Source: an uncultured Bacilli bacterium (GTDB lineage Bacteria > Bacillota_I > Bacilli_A > RF39 > UBA660). Taken from it: DNA of 8,498 nucleotides. Below, in pieces: positions 1 through 6,727 of this stretch. Position 1 is the stretch's first letter. Every line of letters starts with the position of its first letter. Where the stretch lies: the NCBI GenBank assembly GCA_947629425.1, contig CANRDR010000065.1:1-8498 (forward strand), read 5' to 3'. A program made the position numbers and the translations under genes. Under the pieces are notes generated by a model. The model was given only the letters and a program-made list of their open reading frames with translations, was not told the origin of the DNA and did no database searches.

Positions 1-127
1 AAATGTTCTTCTGAAGGAGATTGGTTATATAATTCAATTCTTCGTATATAATTTTTTATTTTTCTTTTTGAGTACTTTCTTACTCTACATAAATAATACT
101 ACAAAATTTGGTTATTTACAAGTATTT

Positions 128-676
128 TCAATTACATGTTCCACCATTATTTTCAACATAATTAATTATACTATCTATTATTTCATTAGGAGTTTTATCT
201 TTATCAATATTATTTAATACTTTATCATTACCAGTAATATCAATAATTTCATTATCTTTATATGTTACTTTATAAGTATCTTTAATATTATTTAAAGTAC
301 AATTTATTTCCATACTATTTGACACAATATTTGTATTAAAATAGTATCTAGTAATAAATATTATAAATATAATAATAAATATAAAAGTTATTAATAATAT
401 AAATGATTGTATTAAAGCACATATAGATAATCTATTAGAAGACTTACTTAATTTTTCTGTATTATTTATAGTTTTTATAACTATATCATTATCAATTAGT
501 TCATCTAATGATATTTTAAATATTTTAGATAACTTTTTAGCTTGATTTATATCAGGTGTAGTACTTCCTAATTCCCAATTGGATATAGTTTGTCTTGATA
601 CATCCATTAATTCTGCTAATTTTTCTTGTGACATTTTTTTATTTTTTCTTAAATCTATTAATTTTTCACTAAACAT
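128..676 (-). CDS. Membrane-anchored XRE-family transcriptional regulator with small extracytoplasmic domain
   Basis: The 182-residue product begins with an XRE/Cro-type DNA-binding domain (about residues 1-62). The helix-turn-helix lies near residues 16-35 and includes the typical SRQTISNWE run (27-35). A polar linker (63-80) leads to one strongly hydrophobic segment at about 84-109, so the DNA-binding part should face the cytoplasm and the last ~70 residues the outside. That outer part carries Cys126 and Cys181 and matches no domain I can name. The start is well supported: an AGGAG site (682-686) sits 5 bases before the ATG, and the HTH begins at once. The gene follows copA by 81 bases on the same strand; I see no strong terminator between them and no clear promoter of its own, so read-through from the copper operon is possible. 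XRE proteins with a C-terminal membrane helix are common in Bacillota; the ligand and targets of this one are unknown. Confidence 0.9.
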   Translation of the reverse strand: MFSEKLIDLRKNKKMSQEKLAELMDVSRQTISNWELGSTTPDINQAKKLSKIFKISLDELIDNDIVIKTINNTEKLSKSSNRLSICALIQSFILLITFIFIIIFIIFITRYYFNTNIVSNSMEINCTLNNIKDTYKVTYKDNEIIDITGNDKVLNNIDKDKTPNEIIDSIINYVENNGGTCN

Positions 677-726
677 AACTTCTCCTTTCCATAATAAATA
701 TAAATTACAATATATTAATAATCTAT

Positions 727-738
727 CAAATATATTTG
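727..738. repeat. 12-bp palindrome upstream of the XRE gene
   Basis: A perfect palindrome, CAAATATATTTG, lies 51 bases before the XRE start codon. It overlaps a TTGATA hexamer (724-729, minus strand) that could be a -35 box, but no good -10 box is found at normal spacing. It could be an operator for the XRE protein. Chance is also likely in DNA this rich in A and T. Confidence 0.25.
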
Positions 739-757
739 GAAATTTATTATGTAAAAA

Positions 758-2956
758 TTATTTTACATTTTTAAGTCTTAATGAATTAAGTACTACTGTT
801 ATACTAGATATCATCATTGATAAAGATGCAATCATAGGATTTAATTTAATTTTAAATGGAATAAGTAAACCTGCAGCAATAGGTATCATTAATATATTAT
901 AGAAAAATGCCCAAAATAAATTTTCTTTTATATTTTTTATAGTACGTTCACTTATTTTTATTAATGTAAGTATACTCTCTAAATTATCATTCATTAAAAT
1001 TACACTAGAAGAAGATGCTGCTATATCAGTTCCACTATTCATACTAACACCAATATTAGCATTAACTAATGCTGGTGAATCATTTATTCCATCTCCTATC
1101 ATCATTACTTTTTTATTGTTTTTTACTAATTTTTTAATTATATTAGATTTTTCTATAGGAGATATATCTGCATATATTTCATTTATGCCAATACTTTTTG
1201 CAATTAAATTAGCAGTTGTTTCATTATCACCTGTAAGCATTATAACTTCTTTATTTAAATTTTTTAAGCGTTTTATAACATTACTTACATTATCTCTTAC
1301 AATATCTTTAACACCTATTAGCGCTAAAACAGTTTTATCTTCTATTAAATATACAATACTATTACCTAATTTAGTTAATTTTTCTTCATCTTCTTTATAT
1401 TTATTTTCTATATTAAGTTTTTTAAATAATTTATTATTTCCAATATATATATTTTTTTTATTTATTTTAGCAAATAAACCTATTCCTGTTATATTTTTAA
1501 AATCACTAGTTTTAAATAATTCTAATTTTAAATCTTTAGCAAGATTACAAAAACTTTTGCTAATTGGATGAGTAGAATTTGTTTCTACACTTGCTATTAT
1601 TTTTATTATTTCGTCATCATCTTTATTGCTATAATTATATATTTTAGATATTTTTAAGTCCCCATATGTTAAAGTACCTGTTTTATCAAATACTATTGTA
1701 TCTACATTACGTGCATTTTCTAAAGTTTCACTAGATTTAACAAGTATTCCATTTTTAGTACATAAAGATGTACCCATTACTATTGATAAAGGTGTAGCAA
1801 GACCTAATGCACAAGGACATGCAACAACCAATACTGTAACAAGTGAAATTAATGATTCACTAAAGTTTAATGTAATTATAAATCTTATTATAAAAGTTAA
1901 AATAGAAATTATAATAATTGTTGGAACAAAATATGAACTTACTTTATCTGCAAATCTACTTATTGGAGTTTTCGTATTAATTGCATTTGTAACTATTCTT
2001 ACTATTTCACTTATTGTAGAATTAACTCCTATTTTTTCTGCTTTATATTCTACATTTCCATCTATATTTAAAGAACCAGCAAGAATTTTTTCCCCTAATT
2101 CTTTTGTTTTTGGTATAGATTCACCTGTTATAAAAGATTCATCAAAATGTGCTTTACCATTAGTAATAGTTCCATCTACTGCAACTTTCATACCAGGTAA
2201 TACTACTAAAGTATCACCAACATTAACTAAATCTATAGTTGTTTTTATAACTTCATTACCTTTTTTAATTAAAGCACTATCAGGTGTTACAGTTACTAAT
2301 TCTTTTATTGCATCTTTTGTTTTTTCTATATTTTCTTTTTCAATATATCTTCCTATTTTTATAAATAATATAACTATTGCACTAGATTCAAAATATAAAT
2401 TATGTACATAATGTGTTTTTCCAAATAAAATCATAATTAAACTAAATGTACTATATAAAAAACTACAAATTACACCTAAACTTACTAAAGAATCCATATT
2501 AGGAGATTTATTAATTAAATTTTTTATACCATTTTTTAATATATCAAATCCTATTACTAAAAATGGTATAGAAAGTATAAATAGTGTAATTCCATAATTA
2601 ATTGGATTATTCATACTAAGAGTATTTATAATAGGTAAATTTAACATAGAAGCCATAGATATATACATTAAAATTATTCCTAAAATAATTAATATAATTA
2701 AATGCTTCTTATTCTTTTTTTCTTTTTTTAAGTAATCTTTTTCATTATAAATACCTAAATAATCATAACCGCTATCTTTTATATATTTTTCAATATCTTT
2801 AATATTTAATTTATCTTCATATTCTATTAAGGCTTGTCCTAATACTAAATTAACTGAAATGCTTTTTATTCCATCTTGTTTAGATACATATTTTTCTATA
2901 TGATTAGAACATGCACTACAACTCATACCGCCAATATTAATTATTATCTTTTTCAT
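758..2956 (-). CDS. copA: Cu+-exporting P1B-type ATPase CopA
   Basis: A 732-residue inner-membrane copper pump that exports Cu+ from the cytoplasm using ATP. One N-terminal heavy-metal-binding domain (about 1-68) carries the GMSCSAC site, Cys13 and Cys16. The core has all the P1B motifs: TGES (277-280) in the actuator domain, CPC (380-382) in the transport helix, DKTGT (424-428) with the phosphorylated Asp424, the nucleotide-site HP (463-464), TGDN (575-578) and GDGIND (621-626). Copper specificity (P1B-1) is indicated by Tyr686-Asn687 in the seventh helix and Met714 with Ser717-Ser718 in the eighth. Met154, Glu190 and Asp337 match the copper entry and exit residues known from Legionella CopA. 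The length is normal for a one-HMA CopA. The ATG follows an AAAGGAA site (2961-2967), and the gene starts 11 bases after the csoR stop, so both are co-transcribed under copper control. No copZ chaperone gene is in the window. Confidence 0.97.
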   Translation of the reverse strand: MKKIIINIGGMSCSACSNHIEKYVSKQDGIKSISVNLVLGQALIEYEDKLNIKDIEKYIKDSGYDYLGIYNEKDYLKKEKKNKKHLIILIILGIILMYISMASMLNLPIINTLSMNNPINYGITLFILSIPFLVIGFDILKNGIKNLINKSPNMDSLVSLGVICSFLYSTFSLIMILFGKTHYVHNLYFESSAIVILFIKIGRYIEKENIEKTKDAIKELVTVTPDSALIKKGNEVIKTTIDLVNVGDTLVVLPGMKVAVDGTITNGKAHFDESFITGESIPKTKELGEKILAGSLNIDGNVEYKAEKIGVNSTISEIVRIVTNAINTKTPISRFADKVSSYFVPTIIIISILTFIIRFIITLNFSESLISLVTVLVVACPCALGLATPLSIVMGTSLCTKNGILVKSSETLENARNVDTIVFDKTGTLTYGDLKISKIYNYSNKDDDEIIKIIASVETNSTHPISKSFCNLAKDLKLELFKTSDFKNITGIGLFAKINKKNIYIGNNKLFKKLNIENKYKEDEEKLTKLGNSIVYLIEDKTVLALIGVKDIVRDNVSNVIKRLKNLNKEVIMLTGDNETTANLIAKSIGINEIYADISPIEKSNIIKKLVKNNKKVMMIGDGINDSPALVNANIGVSMNSGTDIAASSSSVILMNDNLESILTLIKISERTIKNIKENLFWAFFYNILMIPIAAGLLIPFKIKLNPMIASLSMMISSITVVLNSLRLKNVK

Positions 2957-2967
2957 AAAATTCCTTT

Positions 2968-3243
2968 CTAATTTAATTTATTTATTAAATTCATTACTTC
3001 ATCTATTATTTCTAAATTATTATCTTTTATATTATTTACAACACAAGTAGATAAATGATTTTTTAAAATTATATTTCCTAAACTTTTTAATGAATTATTT
3101 ATTGCAGATATTTGTATTAATATTTCATCACAATATCTATCATCATCTATCATTTTATTTATACCTCTTACTTGTCCTTCTATTTTATTAAGTCTATTTT
3201 TTAAATAATTTTTCTCATCTTCAGTTCTATATTTATATTTCAT
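2968..3243 (-). CDS. csoR: Copper-sensing transcriptional repressor CsoR
   Basis: A 91-residue all-helical repressor of the CsoR/RcnR (DUF156) family, the usual length. The Cu+-binding triad is complete: Cys38, His63 and Cys67, with the same spacing as Cys36-His61-Cys65 in the Mycobacterium tuberculosis protein. This argues for copper rather than nickel (RcnR), formaldehyde (FrmR) or persulfide (CstR) sensing. The conserved helix-1 stretch RLNKIEGQVRGI (17-28) is present. Family members bind DNA in the apo form and let go when Cu+ binds. The start is an ATG with a GGTGGA site (3249-3254) 5 bases upstream. It is the first gene of the csoR-copA operon and lies directly behind a promoter with a palindromic operator in its spacer, so it almost certainly represses itself and copA. 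Confidence 0.95.
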   Translation of the reverse strand: MKYKYRTEDEKNYLKNRLNKIEGQVRGINKMIDDDRYCDEILIQISAINNSLKSLGNIILKNHLSTCVVNNIKDNNLEIIDEVMNLINKLN

Positions 3244-3260
3244 TTTATTCCACCAAAAAA

Positions 3261-3289
3261 ATTATATACCCCTATAGGGTATATGTCAA
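3261..3289 (-). promoter_or_regulatory. Sigma-A promoter of csoR-copA
   Basis: Reading the minus strand, a perfect -35 box TTGACA (3284-3289) and a perfect -10 box TATAAT (3261-3266) are separated by exactly 17 bases (3267-3283). The csoR ATG follows 17 bases after the -10 box, so the leader is very short. This is the best promoter in the window. Confidence 0.92.
3264..3284. promoter_or_regulatory. CsoR operator (copper box)
   Basis: A 21-bp perfect palindrome has arms ATATACCC (3264-3271) and GGGTATAT (3277-3284) around CTATA. The TACCC...GGGTA pattern is that of known CsoR operators. It fills the promoter spacer and reaches into the -10 box and the edge of the -35 box, so bound CsoR would block RNA polymerase. 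It is the only strongly G/C-tracted site in the surrounding non-coding DNA. Confidence 0.9.
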
Positions 3290-3310
3290 ATTATATTTTT
3301 TAGTATTTTA

Positions 3311-3328
3311 TATTCTAATATTAGAATA
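3311..3328. repeat. 18-bp perfect palindrome between the ATPase gene and the csoR promoter
   Basis: TATTCTAA, then TA, then TTAGAATA form an uninterrupted palindrome between the ATPase stop (3339) and the csoR -35 box (3284-3289). After one mismatch (3310/3329) three more outer pairs form (3307-3309 with 3330-3332). There is no T-run on the minus strand after it, so it is a poor intrinsic terminator. It may be a weak transcript 3' end or a protein-binding site. Confidence 0.35.
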
Positions 3329-3338
3329 AAAATAATAT

Positions 3339-4544
3339 TTATTCATCTTCTATTAACCAATCGATTAAATTTATTACTTTTATTCCGTTATAATCTTTAT
3401 TTATTGTTTTATCCATAGTTAATATAATCTTTTCATAATTATCATTTATACTTTCTAAACTTCTAAGTTCTCTGAATTTAACTTGTTCATCTTTTAAAGT
3501 TTGTGTTACTTGATAATATTTTATATTATTCGGATTTTCTGCTACAAAATCAACTTCATAATCACCTAATTTACCTATATTAACTTTATATCCTCTTCTT
3601 AATAACTCTAAATATACTATATTTTCTAATATATGTCCTTCATTAATATTTCTAAAACCTAATATTATATTTCTAATACCTATATCTGATATATAGTATT
3701 TTCCAAGAGTTTTTAATAATGATTTATTTTTTATATCAGTTCTATCTGCTTTATACATTATAAATGATTTTTCTAACATATTTAAATAATTATCAATTGT
3801 TTGATGATTAGATTTTTCTACTACTTTATTGCTATTTAAATAGTCACTTATTTTTATTGATGAAATAGGACTTCCTATATTATTTGATATATATTTTATT
3901 ATATTTTCTAAAAGTGCTGTATCTTTTATATTATTTCTATCTATTATATCTTTTTTTACAATAGTATTATACATATCATTTAAATAAGATAAAACTAAGT
4001 CATCATTATTTTTAATTAAAGTTATTGCAGGTAATCCACCATATTTTAAATATTCATTAAATTTATCATCTAAATTATTATTATCATAATTATTAAATTT
4101 TAAATATTCTTTAAATGATAATGGATACATTTTTATTTCTATATATCTTCCTGATAATAATGTAGATAATTCACTAGATAAAAGATATGCATTTGAACCT
4201 GTTATATAAATATCTATATCAAAATCAACATTAAAAGAGTTAATAGCTTTTTCCCATGATGTAACATTTTGTACTTCATCTAATAATAAATATGTTCTTT
4301 TATTATTTATTTTTTCTTTTACATATTTATAAAGATCTTTATAATCTTTTATATCATCATACATAGCAGATTCAAAATTTATATGTATTATATTTTTTTC
4401 TTCTACTCCATTATTTAATAAATAATCTTTAAACATTAACAATAAAGTAGATTTTCCACTACGTCTTACACCTGTTATAACTTTTATAAATTCAGTATCT
4501 TTAGCATTTATCATTTTATTTAAATACATTTCTCTTATTATCAT
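3339..4544 (-). CDS. AAA+ ATPase, ATP-binding protein with C-terminal DUF4143 domain
   Basis: The 401-residue product has an N-terminal P-loop ATPase domain (about 1-150). It shows Walker A GVRRSGKST (25-33), Walker B LLLDEVQ (86-92), sensor-1 TGSN (115-118) and an SGRY arginine (Arg133). The C-terminal half fits DUF4143, whose end resembles a PD-(D/E)XK nuclease fold: GDYEVDF (327-333) gives a candidate acidic residue, Asp332. The usual ExK strand is replaced by YYQVTQTL (343-350), so the catalytic lysine appears to be missing, as is often seen in this family. Length is typical. These ATPases are abundant and highly paralogous in gut bacteria and their cellular role is not settled. The start has a GGTGA site (4551-4555) 6 bases upstream of the ATG. 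The gene has its own promoter and probably forms a single-gene unit between the unknown gene at 4679 and the copper operon. Confidence 0.93.
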   Translation of the reverse strand: MIIREMYLNKMINAKDTEFIKVITGVRRSGKSTLLLMFKDYLLNNGVEEKNIIHINFESAMYDDIKDYKDLYKYVKEKINNKRTYLLLDEVQNVTSWEKAINSFNVDFDIDIYITGSNAYLLSSELSTLLSGRYIEIKMYPLSFKEYLKFNNYDNNNLDDKFNEYLKYGGLPAITLIKNNDDLVLSYLNDMYNTIVKKDIIDRNNIKDTALLENIIKYISNNIGSPISSIKISDYLNSNKVVEKSNHQTIDNYLNMLEKSFIMYKADRTDIKNKSLLKTLGKYYISDIGIRNIILGFRNINEGHILENIVYLELLRRGYKVNIGKLGDYEVDFVAENPNNIKYYQVTQTLKDEQVKFRELRSLESINDNYEKIILTMDKTINKDYNGIKVINLIDWLIEDE

Positions 4545-4561
4545 TTTTCTTCACCAATTAC

Positions 4562-4590
4562 ATTGTAGCATTAAATTCAATTATTGTAAA
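4562..4590 (-). promoter_or_regulatory. Probable promoter of the DUF4143 ATPase gene
   Basis: On the minus strand, TTTACA (4585-4590, 5 of 6 consensus bases) lies 17 bases from TACAAT (4562-4567, 5 of 6), and the latter has an extended -10 TG (TGCTACAAT). The ATG follows 17 bases after the -10 box. A weaker alternative just upstream pairs TTGCAA (4606-4611) with TACAAT (4583-4588), also at 17 bases. Confidence 0.65.
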
Positions 4591-4617
4591 GTTTTGCAAG
4601 TGTATTTGCAAAACTTT
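4588..4617. terminator. 12-bp-stem hairpin, possible bidirectional terminator overlapping a promoter
   Basis: Arms AAAGTTTTGCAA (4588-4599) and TTGCAAAACTTT (4606-4617) pair perfectly around a 6-base loop. A T-rich tract follows on the plus strand (4618-4635), where no gene is seen. On the minus strand, the direction of the unknown gene ending at 4679, the stem ends in TTT and then ACAAT, a weak U-tract. It may end that transcript, act both ways, or serve as an operator, since it touches the -35 box of the ATPase promoter. The core TTTTGCAA recurs at 4631-4638. Confidence 0.5.
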
Positions 4618-4678
4618 TATTTTTATAGTTTTTTGCAAATGAATTTTTTTGTTATAACCTAACTTTTTATTCAAATTA

Positions 4679-5452
4679 TTAATTTAATTTTAATGTTTTT
4701 TTCTTTATTTCATCAGTAGTATATAAAATTTTTGAAACAGCATTCTCTAGACCATATAAATATGTTTTATAATCTGTTAATCCATTTGTAAAATTACTAT
4801 ATATTCTTAAAAATTCATTATATTTATCAAAATCTATGTCTTTTGATAAATATCCTTCAACATTTCCTACTTTTACTTTAGCATATCCAGTATATTCTAA
4901 GTCGAAATCCACTATTCTATCACATATTGTTGGAATTATATTCATACCATATTGTGATGAATTAATATCTAAATTAATAGCACCTAGTTTAGAATCTATA
5001 GTTTTTAAAACATTTTTAAATAATCCCTTTCTTTTATCACAATATACAATAATAACGTTATTATTACTTTTTTCTATTCTATTATAAACGGTTGGTACTA
5101 CTTCTAATATTTTATTATCTATAACAGTAACTATTCCATAATGAAATTTAAATTTAGATATATCTAATTCACTAATTTCATTATTATACTGTGAAATATA
5201 TTCATCTAATCCTAATGAATACATAAAATCAAAATCAGTTACTAAATAATGTAGTTCATCTAATTCTTCTATAGAATAATAATTTTTAGATAATCTATTT
5301 CCAAATCTATCTGCAAAGTAATATTTTGGACATGCCTGTGCTCTTTTAGTAACAAAACCAAAATGTGGATCTAAACTATACTTTTTTTCTTCTAAAATTA
5401 TTAAATTATTATCAAGTTTTTCTATTATTTCTAATTTATTTTTGTCTTCCAT
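4679..5452 (-). CDS. Uncharacterised soluble protein, 257 residues
   Basis: I do not recognise this family. The product has no signal peptide and no membrane helix, so it is probably cytoplasmic. The N-terminal part holds an aromatic-rich stretch around residues 41-70 (CPKYYFADRFGNRLSKNYYS at 41-60, then acidic and Leu/Tyr-rich). A middle section (about 100-200) has alternating hydrophobic residues that suggest beta strands, and the C-terminal ~50 residues look helical, ending in a lysine-rich tail. Cysteines are Cys41, Cys138 and Cys177, with no paired metal motif. The start is supported by AAGGAGAGG (5461-5469) upstream of the ATG, although the AAGGAG part is a rather long 11 bases away. 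The gene begins 66 bases after the histidine kinase stop, with no clear terminator between, and a possible promoter of its own lies in that gap. It may be part of, or a target of, the two-component locus; this is inferred from position only. Confidence 0.85.
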   Translation of the reverse strand: MEDKNKLEIIEKLDNNLIILEEKKYSLDPHFGFVTKRAQACPKYYFADRFGNRLSKNYYSIEELDELHYLVTDFDFMYSLGLDEYISQYNNEISELDISKFKFHYGIVTVIDNKILEVVPTVYNRIEKSNNNVIIVYCDKRKGLFKNVLKTIDSKLGAINLDINSSQYGMNIIPTICDRIVDFDLEYTGYAKVKVGNVEGYLSKDIDFDKYNEFLRIYSNFTNGLTDYKTYLYGLENAVSKILYTTDEIKKKTLKLN

Positions 5453-5480
5453 TTAATATGCCTCTCCTTAAGTGTTTTTT

Positions 5481-5509
5481 ATTATATACTTATTTTTATA
5501 TTTTTTAAA
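5481..5509 (-). promoter_or_regulatory. Possible promoter of the uncharacterised 257-residue gene
   Basis: On the minus strand a perfect -10 box TATAAT (5481-5486) is preceded at 17 bases by TTTAAA (5504-5509), a 4-of-6 match to the -35 consensus. It lies in the 66-base gap after the histidine kinase gene. A TATAAT is easy to find by chance in this DNA, so support is moderate. Confidence 0.45.
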
Positions 5510-5518
5510 GTAAAACTA

Positions 5519-6727
5519 TCATTTAAAATATTTAATTATAAATTTAGTACCAGTTTTATTAGATAAAACATTTATTGTACCAGAATCATTTTCTATTATT
5601 GTTTTTGATAACGCTAGACCTATACCTATACTATCTTGATTAGAATTTTTACTTTTATAAAATCTTTCAAATATATGTTTTATATCTTCTTTATCTATAC
5701 CACATCCATAATCTTTAATAATAATAGTTGTATAAACATTATTTTGTTCATATGAAATATCTATTTTACTATTTAAAGAAGAATGTTCTATACAGTTTTT
5801 TAAAATATTAGTTAAAGCTTCTACTTCCCATTTAAAATCACAATTTAAAATTAATTTATTATCCCCTTTTACTAATATTATAATATTTTTTAAATCACAT
5901 AATGTATTTACGTTTTTAATAGCATTATCAATAATATCCTTTATTAATATTTTTTCTTTTATAAATGTTATTGTATTTGAATCAAATTTAGATAATTTTA
6001 ATATAGATTGTACTAAAAAATTAATATTTGTTACATTTCTTTTTATATCTCTAATAAAATCTTCTCTTGTATTTTTATCCATATCAGTATCATCTATTAA
6101 ATTATCTAACATAATTAAAATACTTGTTAATGGTGTTTTTATTTGATGAGATATATCTTCTAAAGATTTTTTTAAATTATTTTTATCTTTAATAGAAATA
6201 TCTTTTGTTTCTTTTAACATTACTGTAGTTTTATATATTTCATTTTTTAATATAGATAATTCATCTAAAGAATTAGTTTCTATTTCTAAACTATAATTTC
6301 TTTTATTTAATTCTTTTATATAATTAGTTATATCATTAATACCTTTTTCTCTATTTTTTAAATATCTCATAAATAAAATAATTATAATTAAAATACCTAA
6401 TGCTAATAAAGATATATTTAATATTATATATCTATGATATAATTTATCATTTTCTTTAATTATTGATTTATTATTTAAAGTTATACCATATTTTTTTAAT
6501 ATTATAGATTCATCTGTTTTACTATTTAAAATATCAATAATTTCTTCTTCTTTTAAATTAGGATATTTATTTTGTAATACATTAACTATATTATTTATTT
6601 TAGTATTAAAGTTTTTAGTATATTTATTATATTCATATATGTTTATTATTAAAGATATAAATAATATTAATATTGAAACAAATAAAACTTTATAAATTAA
6701 TTTTTTTAATTCTACTTTATTCTTCAT
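5519..6727 (-). CDS. Membrane sensor histidine kinase of a two-component system
   Basis: A 402-residue membrane sensor kinase that should autophosphorylate and pass phosphate to the response regulator encoded just upstream. Two membrane helices (about 10-30 and 100-121) flank a short outer sensor region of roughly 70 residues with no named domain. A linker resembling HAMP follows (about 122-175). The HisKA domain carries the phospho-accepting His194 in DISHQIKTPL (191-200). The HATPase domain is complete: N-box with Asn307 and Asn311, G1 box DYGCG (339-343), F-box FERFY (353-357), and G2 box GIGLALSK (368-375). The ATG lies inside the end of the response regulator gene (11-base overlap). No strong ribosome binding site is visible before it, which points to translational coupling. 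The signal is unknown, and no ABC transporter, vancomycin-type or phosphate gene is nearby to suggest one. Confidence 0.95.
   Translation of the reverse strand: MKNKVELKKLIYKVLFVSILILFISLIINIYEYNKYTKNFNTKINNIVNVLQNKYPNLKEEEIIDILNSKTDESIILKKYGITLNNKSIIKENDKLYHRYIILNISLLALGILIIIILFMRYLKNREKGINDITNYIKELNKRNYSLEIETNSLDELSILKNEIYKTTVMLKETKDISIKDKNNLKKSLEDISHQIKTPLTSILIMLDNLIDDTDMDKNTREDFIRDIKRNVTNINFLVQSILKLSKFDSNTITFIKEKILIKDIIDNAIKNVNTLCDLKNIIILVKGDNKLILNCDFKWEVEALTNILKNCIEHSSLNSKIDISYEQNNVYTTIIIKDYGCGIDKEDIKHIFERFYKSKNSNQDSIGIGLALSKTIIENDSGTINVLSNKTGTKFIIKYFK

Noticed and set aside
1..51. A plus-strand reading frame open from the left edge to a TAA at 49-51, encoding 16 residues (KCSSEGDWLYNSILRI), which could be the tail of a gene pointing toward the XRE gene.
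   Set aside because: It is too short to judge, matches no family I know, and another frame is also open across the edge. The sequence to the left would settle it.
70..85. Small hairpin (GAGTA/TACTC) near the left edge, possible terminator after the XRE gene.
   Set aside because: The stem is only 5 bp, and the T-rich run lies before it on the plus strand and becomes an A-run after it on the minus strand, so it does not fit an intrinsic terminator in either direction.
95..126. AATACT...AGTATT inverted repeat just after the XRE stop codon.
   Set aside because: Six pairs around a 20-base loop with no T-run; this is expected by chance in such AT-rich DNA.
749..768. ATGTAAAA/TTTTACAT hairpin spanning the copA stop codon, possible terminator.
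   Set aside because: Only one G-C pair, and no T-tract after it on the minus strand. It may weakly affect read-through, but I cannot support a terminator call.
579..902. Plus-strand open frame of 107 codons across the XRE/copA junction.
   Set aside because: It is antisense to two well-supported genes, has no recognisable product and reads like a reverse shadow.
1116..1571. Plus-strand open frame of 151 codons inside copA.
   Set aside because: It is entirely antisense to the catalytic domain of copA, with hydrophobic low-complexity sequence; a shadow of the minus-strand gene.
4836..5087. Plus-strand open frame of 83 codons inside the 257-residue gene.
   Set aside because: It is antisense, has no ribosome binding site that I can see and no recognisable family.
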